DNA of 64,000 nucleotides from Paraburkholderia silviterrae (GTDB lineage Bacteria; Pseudomonadota; Gammaproteobacteria; Burkholderiales; Burkholderiaceae), in contig NZ_SMRP01000029.1 in assembly GCF_004353915.1 (NCBI RefSeq), positions 1 to 64,000 on the forward strand, written 5' to 3'. Every line of letters begins with the position of its first letter. The first letter of the stretch is position 1. This document shows, one piece after another, positions 1 through 8,608 of this stretch. Made by a program: the position numbers and the translations under genes. A model generated the notes under the pieces. That model was not told where the DNA came from. It did no database searches and saw only the letters and a program-made list of their open reading frames with translations.

Positions 1-3
1 CGT

Positions 4-43
4 CCAGAACCCCGGTGGCTCCGAAAGAGCACCGGGGTTCTGG
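4..43. terminator. 14-bp perfect hairpin at left edge
   Basis: Bases 4-17 and 30-43 are perfect inverted copies (14 bp) around a 12-nt loop. No T-run follows on either strand, so it is only terminator-like. It probably closes a gene lying left of the window. Confidence 0.4.
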
Positions 44-90
44 CGTTTACGCGGCTGAAAAACGCACAAAACACGCACACAACAAAAACG

Positions 91-128
91 AAAAAACCGT
101 CCTGCGAACGATACAGGACGGTTTTTTT
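91..128. terminator. Bidirectional intrinsic terminator
   Basis: An A-run (91-96), an 8-bp stem CCGTCCTG/CAGGACGG (97-104, 114-121) and a T-run (122-128) give a Rho-independent terminator readable on both strands. It lies just past the stop of the minus-strand amidohydrolase, for which it is the obvious terminator. Confidence 0.85.
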
Positions 129-149
129 CGTTGAACCCGCAGTCAATCC

Positions 150-1343
150 CTACTTCTGGGCGAGGAATTTCGTTGCCAGGTGGACCCAGTACGACGCTCC
201 AACCGGCAACAGCTGATCGTTGAAGTCATAGCTGGCGTTGTGCAGCATGCACGGACCGGCGCCGTGGCCTGCCTCGCGATGTCCGCCTTCCCCGTTGCCG
301 AGGAACGCATAGCAGCCGGGCCTTTCCAGCAGCATGAACGAGAAGTCCTCGGCGCCCATGGTCGGCTCGACGCTATCGTCGACACGATCGGCGCCCACGA
401 CTTCTTTCATCACTTCAGCTGCGAACTGGGCCTCTGCGCTGCTGTTCACCGTCGGTGGATAGTTGCGATGGAAGGTCACGTCGACGGAACACTCGTATGC
501 ATCCGCCGTGCTCGCCGCGATCTTGCGCAGACGCGTCTCGATCAAATCGAGCGTTTCCGTCGTGAAGGTGCGCACCGTCCCCGCAATCCAGGCCGTATTC
601 GGCACGACATTCACCGCGTCGCCAGCGTGGATCTGCGTAATCGACAGCACAGCCGTATCGAGCGGCTTCTTGTTGCGCGTGATGATGCTTTGCAGCCCAT
701 TGGCGATCTGCACCGCCGTGAAAACCGGATCTCGTCCGTTGTGCGGCAGCGCGGCATGTGAGCCTATGCCTTTGATTTCGATGCGAAACTCGTTGCTCGA
801 CGCCATGATCGGCCCTTCGGTCACGCCGAAGTGTCCTGCCGGCATGCCAGGCCAGTTGTGAATGCCGAATACGGCGTCCACGGGAAAACGCGTGAACAGC
901 CCGTCTTCGATCATGGCTTTCGCGCCCGCGCCGCCTTCCTCCGCAGGCTGGAAGATGAACACGATGGTGCCGTCGAATTGACCATGCTGGGCCAGATGCT
1001 GCGCCGCACCGAGCAGCATCGCGGTATGGCCGTCGTGCCCGCAAGCATGCATCTTCCCTTCGTGGCGAGAGCGGTGCTCGAACGTGTTCAGCTCTTGAAT
1101 GGGCAGTGCATCCATATCGGCGCGCAGCCCAATGGCGCGCGTGCCGCTACCGCGTTTGAGCACGCCGACAACGCCCGTTTTTCCCAGCCCGCGATGCACT
1201 TCGATGCCCCATTCTGCGAGCTTCGATGCAACCAGCTCGGCAGTTTGGGTCTCTTCGTAGCGCAGTTCCGGGTGGGCGTGGATCGTTCGTCGTAGGCCCT
1301 GAATTTCGCCTTGGGCGGCCTGGATTTCCGGGATCAGTTTCAT
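150..1343 (-). CDS. M20 family amidohydrolase (hippurate hydrolase / N-acyl-amino-acid hydrolase type)
   Basis: 397-aa metallopeptidase-fold amidohydrolase of the M20D group, which removes acyl groups from N-acyl amino acids such as hippurate. Visible metal-site signatures are RADMDALP (residues 74-81), HACGHDGH (99-106) and the PAEEGG block (133-138); a dimerisation domain would lie in the middle third. The reading frame is open further upstream, but the ATG at 1343 starts the conserved N-terminus (MKLIPEI...) and gives normal family length; the extension is Arg-rich and unlike the family. No strong Shine-Dalgarno is seen. It is divergent from the molybdoenzyme gene and ends at a strong terminator. 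The substrate cannot be told from sequence; hippurate, IAA-conjugate and other acyl-amino-acid hydrolases look alike. Confidence 0.85.
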   Translation of the reverse strand: MKLIPEIQAAQGEIQGLRRTIHAHPELRYEETQTAELVASKLAEWGIEVHRGLGKTGVVGVLKRGSGTRAIGLRADMDALPIQELNTFEHRSRHEGKMHACGHDGHTAMLLGAAQHLAQHGQFDGTIVFIFQPAEEGGAGAKAMIEDGLFTRFPVDAVFGIHNWPGMPAGHFGVTEGPIMASSNEFRIEIKGIGSHAALPHNGRDPVFTAVQIANGLQSIITRNKKPLDTAVLSITQIHAGDAVNVVPNTAWIAGTVRTFTTETLDLIETRLRKIAASTADAYECSVDVTFHRNYPPTVNSSAEAQFAAEVMKEVVGADRVDDSVEPTMGAEDFSFMLLERPGCYAFLGNGEGGHREAGHGAGPCMLHNASYDFNDQLLPVGASYWVHLATKFLAQK

Positions 1344-1516
1344 GACGGACAGTGCTCGGGAAAGTGGGCGCCCGCCCTCGTTTTGAGGCGGGCTTAGACG
1401 AACCATTCTACGCCGAACCTTTTTTTTCGCGGCAACCCCTCGGGCACGCACCGGCGCTGCGCGCCGGACATAATAAAATTGCGATCTCGATACCACCTTC
1501 CACCGACGGATTCCTC

Positions 1517-3595
1517 ATGAATGCCCGAGCCGAATTTGCCCGTGCAGTCTGTCCCCACGACTGCCCCGACACCTGCGCGATGCGCGTGACCGTCGAGAAC
1601 GGCAAGGCCATCAAGGTGAGCGGCGACCCCGACCATCCGCCGACACAAGGGGTGCTCTGCACGAAAGTGACCCGTTACGCCGAGCGCGTGCATCATCCGA
1701 AGCGTCTAACGCAACCGATGAAACGTGTCGGCCGCAAGGGGGAAGGGCGCTTCGAGCCGATCAGCTGGGACGAGGCATGCGCGATTGCGGCTGCGCGCCT
1801 TGGCGAGATCGCGCAGCGTGCGCCCGAGGCGATCCTGCCGTATAGCTACGCTGGCACGATGGGGCTCGTGCAAGGCGACAGCATCGCACAGCGCTTTTTC
1901 CACAAGCTCGGCGCGTCGCGGCTCGATCGCGCGATCTGCGCGGCCGCGGGCGCAGCGGGCCTGCGCTACACGTATGGCTCGAGCCTGGGCATGCTCACCG
2001 AGCACTTCGCCGAGAGTGACGTGATCCTGATCTGGGGGGCGAATCCGATCGCCTCTAACCTGCACTTCTGGACCCGTGCGCAGGAAGCCAAGCGCAACGG
2101 TGCGAAGCTGATTGCGATTGATCCGTATCGCTCGCTCACGGCGGAGAAGTGCCATCAGCACATCGCTCTGAAGCCGGGCACCGACGGCGCGCTCGCGCTC
2201 GGCATGATGCACGTGCTGATCACCGAAGACCGTCTCGATCATGAGTACATCGCGGCGCACACGCATGGCTTCGAGCAGTTGAAGGCGCGCGCGCTCGCCT
2301 ACACGCCCGCGCGCGTCGCGCAGATCTGCGGCATCGAGGAACAAGCCATCGTCGATCTGGCGCGCCTCTACGCCTCCACGCGCAAGGTGGCGATCCGTAT
2401 GAACTACGGCCTGCAGCGCGTGCGCGGCGGCGGCAATGCGGTGCGCGCAATCGCCTGCCTGCCGGCGCTGACTGGCGCCTGGCGCGAGCGTGCCGGCGGT
2501 GTGCTGCTTTCCTCGTCGGGTTGGGCGCCAATCAATGGGAACGGGCTCCAGCGTCCCGACCTGATTCCTGGCTGGCCGAAGCATCAGCCGCGCATCGTCA
2601 ACATGAACCAGATCGGCGACGCGCTCACACACGCGGGCGACGCCACGTTCGGTCCGAAGGTCGAGGCGATTGTCGTGTACAACTCGAATCCGGTGGCGGT
2701 CGCGCCGGAGTCGGCGAAGGTGGCGGCGGGCTTCGGGCGAGAGGATCTCTTCACGATCGTGCTCGAGCAGTTCCAGACCGACACCGCCGACTACGCCGAC
2801 CTGCTGTTGCCCGCCACGACTCAGCTCGAGCACCTCGATGTTCACAAGTCCTATGGCCATACGTACGTGATGGCCAATCTGCCGGCTATCGCGCCGGTGG
2901 GAGAGGCGCGTCCGAACACCGAGATCTTCCGCTCGATTGCGCGCGCAATGGACCTGACCGAGCCGGCGCTCTTCGAGAGCGACGAGGAGGTGGCCGCGCA
3001 CGCGTTCGACTGGAGCGATCCCGCGTTCGGCGGCGCCGACTGGGCGAGGCTCAAGCAGGACGGCTGGGTGAAGTTGAATATCGCCGATGCGCCATTCGCC
3101 AACGGTGGTTTTCGCACGCCCACGGGCAAATGCGAGTTCTACAGCGAGGCGCTCGCGAAGGCCGGCCTCGAGCCGGTGCCCGACTACCTGCCGCCGCACG
3201 AATCGGCAGACGGCGCGCCCGAGTTGGCCGCGCGTTATCCGCTTGCGATGATTTCGCCGCCCGCGCGCAACTTCCTGAACAGTACCTTCGTGAATGTCGA
3301 GAGCCTGCGGGCGACCGAAGGCGAGCCGCATCTCGACCTCCATCCCACCGATGCCGCGCGACGCGCCATCGCGGACGGCGACCAGGTGCGCGTCTTCAAC
3401 GACCGTGGGTCGATGCAAGCGCGGGCGCGTGTCTCCGACCGCGCTCGCGAAGGTCTCGTGGTCGGCCTGTCGATCTGGTGGAAGAAGCTCGCGCCGGACG
3501 GCCGCAACGCAAACGAAGTGACGAGCCAGGCGCTCACCGATCTGGGTGGATCGGCCACGTTTTATGACTGTCTCGTGGAAGTCGAACGCGCGTAA
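1517..3595 (+). CDS. Molybdopterin oxidoreductase family protein (bis-MGD enzyme, orphan)
   Basis: 692-aa catalytic-subunit-like protein of the prokaryotic molybdopterin oxidoreductase family. A 4Fe-4S domain opens the protein (C12, C16, C20, C48 in a CPHDCPDTC...C arrangement), followed by the large pterin-binding domain and a C-terminal dinucleotide-binding domain (about residues 570-690). There is no Tat signal, so it is probably cytoplasmic. No iron-sulfur, cytochrome or membrane-anchor partner gene is adjacent, which is typical of stand-alone members of this family. The start at 1517 was chosen over an in-frame start at 1352 because the FeS motif normally lies near the N-terminus. Substrate unknown; assimilatory-nitrate-reductase-like or formate-dehydrogenase-like labels would be guesses. 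Confidence 0.8.
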   Translation: MNARAEFARAVCPHDCPDTCAMRVTVENGKAIKVSGDPDHPPTQGVLCTKVTRYAERVHHPKRLTQPMKRVGRKGEGRFEPISWDEACAIAAARLGEIAQRAPEAILPYSYAGTMGLVQGDSIAQRFFHKLGASRLDRAICAAAGAAGLRYTYGSSLGMLTEHFAESDVILIWGANPIASNLHFWTRAQEAKRNGAKLIAIDPYRSLTAEKCHQHIALKPGTDGALALGMMHVLITEDRLDHEYIAAHTHGFEQLKARALAYTPARVAQICGIEEQAIVDLARLYASTRKVAIRMNYGLQRVRGGGNAVRAIACLPALTGAWRERAGGVLLSSSGWAPINGNGLQRPDLIPGWPKHQPRIVNMNQIGDALTHAGDATFGPKVEAIVVYNSNPVAVAPESAKVAAGFGREDLFTIVLEQFQTDTADYADLLLPATTQLEHLDVHKSYGHTYVMANLPAIAPVGEARPNTEIFRSIARAMDLTEPALFESDEEVAAHAFDWSDPAFGGADWARLKQDGWVKLNIADAPFANGGFRTPTGKCEFYSEALAKAGLEPVPDYLPPHESADGAPELAARYPLAMISPPARNFLNSTFVNVESLRATEGEPHLDLHPTDAARRAIADGDQVRVFNDRGSMQARARVSDRAREGLVVGLSIWWKKLAPDGRNANEVTSQALTDLGGSATFYDCLVEVERA

Positions 3596-3752
3596 ACGCT
3601 GTGAAAAAACGCCCTGAAACTCGCCCTAAAAGCGCTTGCCGTAGTTCGAGGGGGCTTTCTAACTCGCTGATTTGGGGAAGAAAAACGCGGGTCGCATGCT
3701 ACGATCAGTGTTTTAGCACGACCATTCGAAAATATTCAGGAGGAGACGCCGC

Positions 3753-5429
3753 ATGGATAAAGTCTGGCTGAAATCGTACCCACCCGGCGTTCCCGCGGAA
3801 ATTGACGCGAGCCAATATGCGTCCATCACGGCGCTGCTCGCGGAGAGCTTCGACACGAACCGGTCGAAGCCCGCGTTCGCGTGCATGGGCAAGGCCATCA
3901 CCTACGGACAGCTCGACGAACTCTCGAAGCGGCTCGCCGCATGGTTCCAGTCACGCGGCATCGCGCCCGGCGCGCGCATCGCGATCATGATGCCGAACGT
4001 GCTGCAGTATCCGGTCGCGCTTGCTGCGATCCTGCGCGCGGGCTATGTCGTCGTGAACGTGAACCCCCTCTACACGCCGCGCGAGCTCGAACATCAGCTC
4101 AAGGACAGCGGCGCCGAGGCCATCGTCATCCTCGAGAATTTCGCGGCCACGCTGCAGGCAGTGGTCGCGCAGACGCGCGTGAAGCACATCGTGGTGGCGT
4201 CGATGGGCGACCTGCTCGGCGTACTGAAGGGCTTCCTCGTGAACTATGTCGTGCGCCGCGTGAAGAAGATGGTGCCCGCGTGGAGCCTGCCGGGTCACGT
4301 GAGCTTCAACGGCGCACTTTCGGCCGGCGCGCGCCTCACGTTCAAGCCCGTCGAGCAGAAACCCGAAGATGTCGCGTTCCTCCAGTACACGGGCGGCACG
4401 ACCGGCGTGTCGAAAGGCGCAACGTTGCTGCATCGCAACCTGATCGCGAACGTGCTGCAGTCGGCTGCGTGGACCCAGCCCGCGCTCGCGCGTCTGCCCG
4501 CCGGCACCCAGCCGGTGACGGTTGCGGCGCTGCCGCTCTATCACGTGTTCGCGCTCACCGTCTGCGGCCTGCTGACGATGCGCACGGGCGGCCTCGCCGT
4601 GCTGATCCCGAATCCGCGCGACATCGCCGGCATGATCAAGGACCTGCACGGCTATTCGATCACGACCTTCCCGGCGGTCAACACGCTCTACAACGCGATC
4701 CTCAATCACCCCGATTTTGACAAGCTCGACTTCTCGCATCTGCTGGTGGCGAACGGCGGCGGCATGGCCGTGCAGGAAGCTGTGGCCAAGCGCTGGTACG
4801 AGCGCACGCAGACGCCGGTCATCGAAGGCTACGGTCTTTCGGAGACATCGCCCTGCGTGACCTGCAATCCGACCGACGCGACCGAGTACACGGGCACGAT
4901 CGGCCTGCCACTGCCGTCGACGGAAATCTCGATTCGCGACGACAGCGGCAACGAGCTGGGCATTGGCGAAGCGGGCGAGATCTGCATTCGCGGTCCGCAG
5001 GTGATGGCGGGTTACTGGCAGCGTCCGGAAGAAACGGCGAAGGTCATGACCGCCGACGGCTTCTTCAAGTCCGGCGACGTGGGCGTGATGAACGCGCGCG
5101 GCTACGTGAAGCTCGTCGATCGCAAGAAGGACATGATTCTCGTCTCGGGCTTCAACGTCTATCCGAACGAGATCGAAGATGTGGTCGCGAAACTGCCGGG
5201 GGTATTCGAAGTGGCGGCCGTGGGCGTGCCCGATGCGCACTCGGGCGAAGCGGTGAAGCTCTATATCGTGAAGAAGGACCCGGCGCTCACCGACAAGGAC
5301 GTCTTCGAATACTGCAAGACGCAGCTGACCGGATACAAGCGGCCGAAATCCATCGAGTTCCGCACCGACTTGCCCAAGAGCAACGTCGGCAAGATCCTGA
5401 GGCGCGAGTTGCGCGACGCGCACGCCTAA
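3753..5429 (+). CDS. fadD: Long-chain fatty acid--CoA ligase (FadD type)
   Basis: 558-aa AMP-forming acyl-CoA synthetase that activates fatty acids with ATP and CoA for beta-oxidation or lipid synthesis; peripheral to the inner membrane in characterised FadD proteins. The AMP-binding P-loop YTGGTTGVSKGA is at residues 212-223, the YGLSETSP motif lies near 360, and the C-terminal adenylation subdomain carries SGDVG and the DRKKDMILVSGFNVYPNEIE motif region. Length matches FadD. A strong AGGAGGAG ribosome site precedes the ATG. A hairpin terminator follows. It stands alone, between the molybdoenzyme and the oppositely oriented porin. Confidence 0.9.
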   Translation: MDKVWLKSYPPGVPAEIDASQYASITALLAESFDTNRSKPAFACMGKAITYGQLDELSKRLAAWFQSRGIAPGARIAIMMPNVLQYPVALAAILRAGYVVVNVNPLYTPRELEHQLKDSGAEAIVILENFAATLQAVVAQTRVKHIVVASMGDLLGVLKGFLVNYVVRRVKKMVPAWSLPGHVSFNGALSAGARLTFKPVEQKPEDVAFLQYTGGTTGVSKGATLLHRNLIANVLQSAAWTQPALARLPAGTQPVTVAALPLYHVFALTVCGLLTMRTGGLAVLIPNPRDIAGMIKDLHGYSITTFPAVNTLYNAILNHPDFDKLDFSHLLVANGGGMAVQEAVAKRWYERTQTPVIEGYGLSETSPCVTCNPTDATEYTGTIGLPLPSTEISIRDDSGNELGIGEAGEICIRGPQVMAGYWQRPEETAKVMTADGFFKSGDVGVMNARGYVKLVDRKKDMILVSGFNVYPNEIEDVVAKLPGVFEVAAVGVPDAHSGEAVKLYIVKKDPALTDKDVFEYCKTQLTGYKRPKSIEFRTDLPKSNVGKILRRELRDAHA

Positions 5430-5453
5430 TCCTCCGCCGTCACGCACGCACCG

Positions 5454-5483
5454 AAGGCCCGCCCGCAAGGGTGGGCCTTTCGT
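5454..5483 (+). terminator. Intrinsic terminator of fadD
   Basis: AAGGCCCGCC pairs with GGTGGGCCTT (one G·T pair) around a short loop and is followed by TTTCGTTTT. It sits about 25 bases after the fadD stop. Confidence 0.7.
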
Positions 5484-5524
5484 TTTGGGCGAGTGAAGAA
5501 AGACGAAAGACGCCGGGCGCGCCA

Positions 5525-5552
5525 AAGAAAAAAGGCGCCCGCAGGCGCCTTC
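5525..5552 (-). terminator. Intrinsic terminator of the porin gene
   Basis: On the minus strand AAGGCGCC (5544-5551) and GGCGCCTT (5532-5539) form an 8-bp stem with a 4-nt loop, followed by a T-rich run. It lies 23 bases beyond the porin stop. Confidence 0.8.
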
Positions 5553-5574
5553 GAGACTGAAACGGCTGTTCTTC

Positions 5575-6750
5575 TTAGAACTTGTGACGGATACCGATGC
5601 GAGCCGTGAACACGTTGTCGTTGCTCGATGCCGTGAGGTTGTTGATCGAGGCGACAGCCGATTTGTCCAACGAGTTCGTTCCCGAAGCGTGCTGGTACAC
5701 GCCGGTCAGATAGATGTCGGTGCGCTTCGACAGGTAGTAGTCCGCGCCGATCGAATACTGGTAGTACTTCGCACCGTCGTTGGTCTTGCCGTTCGCGAGG
5801 GTGACGCTGTCGCCGTCCGTGTAGTCGAACGCGACGCCTGCCAGCAGGGCCGGCGTGATCTGGTACTTGAAGTTCGCTTCGACGTTGTTGAACGTAGCGT
5901 TTTCGCCTGCGCGGTAGATCGACGCGCTGGTCGTGCCCAGGTTGCGGAAGCTCACGTTCGAGTACGTCAGGCCGAACGTCGCTGCGCCGAACGTGTATGC
6001 GCCGCCTGCGCCGATGGACTGGTACGTGTTGGCCGATGCGAAGCCTGCATACACCGGGGTGGTCGTAGCCGACAGCGGCGACGTGGTCGGGCCGTTGTTG
6101 AACAGGCCACCGAAATTGTTCGGCGTGCGTGCGTTCAGGTAGCCGACACCCAGGGTCAGCGGGCCGTTGTTATAGCCGGCGCCCAGCGACCAGATCTGGT
6201 TGCCGGTGAAGTTGCCTGCCTGGCCGCCGAAGCTGTACGTGCCGCCGAATGTCAGGCCCGCGTAATTCGCGCTCGTGAACTTGACGGTGTTGTTCGTGCG
6301 GTACGCGTTGTTGAAGTTGTCGAGGTCGTCCGGGTGAGCTGCGATGTAGCCGCCCCACTGATCGCCCACTTCGAGCGGGCCGACGTAGTCGACGACGGAG
6401 TCGTACTGGCGGCCCAGCGTGACCGTGCCGTACTGCGCGCTGGAGAGGCCCACGTAAGCCTGACGGCCGAACAGCAGGCCGCCCTGCTTGAGTCCGCCGG
6501 TGTTGACGTCGAAGCCGTTTTCGAGCACGAAGACCGCTTTCAGGCCACCACCGAGGTCTTCAGCACCGCGCAGACCGAAGCGGCTGCCTTGTAACACGCC
6601 GCTCGAGAGGTTGTACAGATGCTTGCCACCCGAGTTCGTGTTGATGTTGAAACCTTCATCGATGATGCCGTACAGCGTGACGCTGCTCTGAGCGTGAGCA
6701 ACGCCCGCGAACGCGCCCAGCGCGGCAAGCGCGAGAAGCGACTTCTTCAT
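5575..6750 (-). CDS. Gram-negative general porin (outer membrane)
   Basis: 391-aa precursor of a 16-strand trimeric porin of the OmpC-like/Porin_4 family common in Burkholderiales. The signal peptide MKKSLLALAALGAFAGVAHA is followed by AQSSVTLYGIIDEGF, the canonical first beta-strand, and the protein ends in the expected C-terminal Phe (RIGIRHKF), the BAM recognition signal. Many alternating aromatic/Gly strands (YAGLTFGGTYSFGG, YYLSKRTDIYL) are visible. A GGAG ribosome site stands 9 bases before ATG. Monocistronic, with its own terminator. Porins of this type are numerous in these genomes, so an individual name cannot be assigned. Confidence 0.93.
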   Translation of the reverse strand: MKKSLLALAALGAFAGVAHAQSSVTLYGIIDEGFNINTNSGGKHLYNLSSGVLQGSRFGLRGAEDLGGGLKAVFVLENGFDVNTGGLKQGGLLFGRQAYVGLSSAQYGTVTLGRQYDSVVDYVGPLEVGDQWGGYIAAHPDDLDNFNNAYRTNNTVKFTSANYAGLTFGGTYSFGGQAGNFTGNQIWSLGAGYNNGPLTLGVGYLNARTPNNFGGLFNNGPTTSPLSATTTPVYAGFASANTYQSIGAGGAYTFGAATFGLTYSNVSFRNLGTTSASIYRAGENATFNNVEANFKYQITPALLAGVAFDYTDGDSVTLANGKTNDGAKYYQYSIGADYYLSKRTDIYLTGVYQHASGTNSLDKSAVASINNLTASSNDNVFTARIGIRHKF

Positions 6751-7062
6751 TGAATGATCTCCAGTATTTTTGCGACTTTTATGCGTCTTGTCAGCGGGGC
6801 CAATTTATTGTCTAGCGGGAGCCCGGCCATCCAACTTCGCGAGAAGTTGACCGTAATGTAACAAACCGTTTATGTCGAACAAAGGAAAAGCCGGGCAGCA
6901 CGTAAGTACCTGTTTCGTTTACACAACATGGTCTAAAATATGCGCCTGAAATCGGCGCAGCCCCGGATTGACGGCGCGATGCGAGTTCTGTAGTGGTTTT
7001 AGAACGTCCGGTCGGTCGGGCTTTGCGCGATCCGCGTTGCAGTAGGTATGGAGGGAGGTTGG
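6751..7062. other. Divergent regulatory region between porin and coq7
   Basis: 312 bases without a gene, clearly more AT-rich than the surrounding coding DNA. It must hold the porin promoter (minus) and the coq7 promoter (plus). For coq7 a possible TTGACG-17-TAGTGG lies at about 6965-6993; for the porin only weak -10-like stretches (CATAAA) are visible. No hairpin or known riboswitch was recognised. Confidence 0.4.
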
Positions 7063-7773
7063 ATGACGTTTGACGAATTGATTACCGAGTTCGATCGGGG
7101 CCTGCGCTCGATCACCGGGGTGTCGCGCATGTCGCGGCCCATGCCGCAGCCTTCTGTCGCCCCTGCCGATATTCCGGCCGCCGCCGTGGATTGGTCCGCG
7201 TCGCCCGAATCATTCGAAGCGTCCGGCTCTGCGGTCACTGCGGCGCAGACCGGCGAGCTTACGCCTGCGGAGCGTGCGCACGCGGCCGGCCTCATGCGCG
7301 TGAATCACGTGGGCGAGGTGTGTGCGCAGGCGCTGTATCAGGCGCAAAAGCTTTCTGCGCGATCGCCCACGCTCAAGGCTGCGTTCGAGCAGGCCGCACG
7401 CGAAGAGGAAGACCACCTTGCGTGGACCGCGCGCCGCCTCGAAGCGCTCGACTCGCGCCCGAGCCTGCTCAACCCGCTCTGGTATGCCGGAGCCCTTGCC
7501 ATTGGCCTCGCGGCAGGGCGTCTTGGCGACAAGATCAGTCTCGGCTTCATGGCCGAAACCGAGCGCCAGGTGGAGCATCATCTGGACAGCCACCTCGATG
7601 CGTTGCCGCCCGCCGACGTCGAGTCGCGCGCGATCGTCGAGCAGATGCGCACCGACGAGATTGCCCATGCGAAATCCGCCACGGATCTGGGTGGTGTCGA
7701 TTTGCCGCTGCCGGTGCGCTCGCTGATGCGTGCGGCATCGAAAATCATGACCCGCACCGCGTACTACATTTGA
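7063..7773 (+). CDS. coq7: Demethoxyubiquinone hydroxylase Coq7
   Basis: 236-aa di-iron monooxygenase of ubiquinone biosynthesis; it hydroxylates C6 of 2-polyprenyl-3-methyl-6-methoxy-1,4-benzoquinol at the inner membrane. Carboxylate-bridged di-iron ligands are visible: E85 in HVGEVCAQALYQAQ, the EEEDH block at 114-118 (ExxH), ETERQVEHHLDSH and DEIAHA. The N-terminal ~60 residues are a low-conservation Pro/Ala-rich extension. ATG 7063 follows GAGGGAGG closely (4-nt gap); an in-frame ATG at 7048 would add five residues. A hairpin follows the stop, separating it from the dcw cluster. Confidence 0.93.
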   Translation: MTFDELITEFDRGLRSITGVSRMSRPMPQPSVAPADIPAAAVDWSASPESFEASGSAVTAAQTGELTPAERAHAAGLMRVNHVGEVCAQALYQAQKLSARSPTLKAAFEQAAREEEDHLAWTARRLEALDSRPSLLNPLWYAGALAIGLAAGRLGDKISLGFMAETERQVEHHLDSHLDALPPADVESRAIVEQMRTDEIAHAKSATDLGGVDLPLPVRSLMRAASKIMTRTAYYI

Positions 7774-7781
7774 TATGTCTT

Positions 7782-7810
7782 CGCGGACCGGTACACTAAT
7801 CCGGTCCGCG
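7782..7810 (+). terminator. Hairpin after coq7
   Basis: Perfect 10-bp stem CGCGGACCGG/CCGGTCCGCG with a 9-nt loop, 8 bases after the coq7 stop. There is no T-tract, so termination would be Rho-assisted or weak. Confidence 0.45.
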
Positions 7811-8025
7811 CAAGTCTTCGGCTTTCACCGCTTTCAGTCGCCCGAATTAATCCCCGCCAAGTCCCCGCACCATCACGGTTTTCTCCGCGCATTTCACGTA
7901 TCACCTTCACAACCTTCGTTAGCTCATTCATTCATAACGGTTTTTGGCTTTTTGTCTGACTTGAACAAGCGCCGCTAAGTCCTTGTTCTATCGGATAAAT
8001 TTCGTCAAAAAACGCGCCACCCACC

Positions 8026-8054
8026 TTGACCCTCGTGGGGCCTTCCTCTAAAGT
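8026..8054 (+). promoter_or_regulatory. Pmra: sigma70-type promoter of the dcw cluster
   Basis: TTGACC (8026-8031), a 17-bp spacer, then TAAAGT (8049-8054). The predicted start is near 8061, giving a leader of about 100 nt before mraZ. It is the best promoter in the 389-base gap between coq7 and mraZ; the rest of that gap shows nothing else recognisable. The -10 overlaps the first box of the GTG repeat array, as expected for an autorepressed promoter. Confidence 0.6.
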
Positions 8055-8090
8055 GGGAGACAGTGTGAGAAAGTGTATTTTTGTGTGATT
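8053..8090 (+). promoter_or_regulatory. Probable MraZ operator: four 10-bp-phased direct repeats
   Basis: GTGGGA, GTGTGA, GTGTAT and GTGTGA begin at 8053, 8063, 8073 and 8083, exactly one helical turn apart. E. coli MraZ binds TGGG-type boxes with the same 10-bp period at its own promoter. The array starts inside the -10 element and runs over the predicted start site, a repressor-like position. The assignment is by pattern and position. Confidence 0.6.
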
Positions 8091-8162
8091 TCAAAGACGC
8101 ATTCGGGTAAATTTCCTGAGATTTAGGCGGGCGGCCATCAGCGCCGCGCGAGGGGGAGCAAA

Positions 8163-8591
8163 TTGTTCCAGGGGGCGTCGGCGCTGACACTCGATGCGAA
8201 AGGGCGGATGTCGATTCCGTCCCGCTATCGGGAAGCGCTGCAACAACAGGCAGAAGGCCGGGTGACGATCACCAAGCACCCGGACGGCTGCCTGTTGCTA
8301 TTTCCGCGCCCCGAATGGGAAGTGTTCCGCGCGAAAGTCGCGACGTTGCCGATGGACGCGCACTGGTGGCGCCGCATTTTTCTGGGCAATGCCTCCGACG
8401 TCGATCTCGACAGCGCGGGCCGCGTGCTCGTCTCGCCTGAATTACGTCTTGCAGCAGGAATGGAAAAGGAAGTCATGCTGCTTGGCATGGGTAGTCATTT
8501 TGAGTTGTGGGATGCGCAGACCTACGCCGCCAAGGAACAAGCGGCAATGGCGCAGGGCATGCCCGACGCCTTGAAGAATTTCACGTTCTGA
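8163..8591 (+). CDS. mraZ: Transcriptional regulator MraZ
   Basis: 142-aa regulator of the dcw cluster, first gene of the operon. Two SpoVT-AbrB-like (MraZ) half domains are visible, each with a DAKGRM / DSAGRVLVS type core (residues ~11-17 and ~77-86). Family members form ring oligomers that bind spaced direct repeats upstream of their own gene. Translation begins with TTG at 8163, preceded by AGGGGGAG at good distance; the usual MFQGASALTLDAKGR N-terminus starts exactly there and no ATG alternative exists. rsmH follows after 17 bases. Confidence 0.93.
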   Translation: MFQGASALTLDAKGRMSIPSRYREALQQQAEGRVTITKHPDGCLLLFPRPEWEVFRAKVATLPMDAHWWRRIFLGNASDVDLDSAGRVLVSPELRLAAGMEKEVMLLGMGSHFELWDAQTYAAKEQAAMAQGMPDALKNFTF

Positions 8592-8608
8592 TCGCGGTTT
8601 AAAACGCT

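Noticed and set aside
1706..3418. Long minus-strand open frames opposite the molybdoenzyme (and similar ones opposite most genes here)
   Set aside because: Arg/His/Val-rich shadow frames typical of high-GC codon bias opposite real genes.
8035..8040. GTGGGG considered as a fifth MraZ box
   Set aside because: 18 bases from the first box, out of the 10-bp phase.
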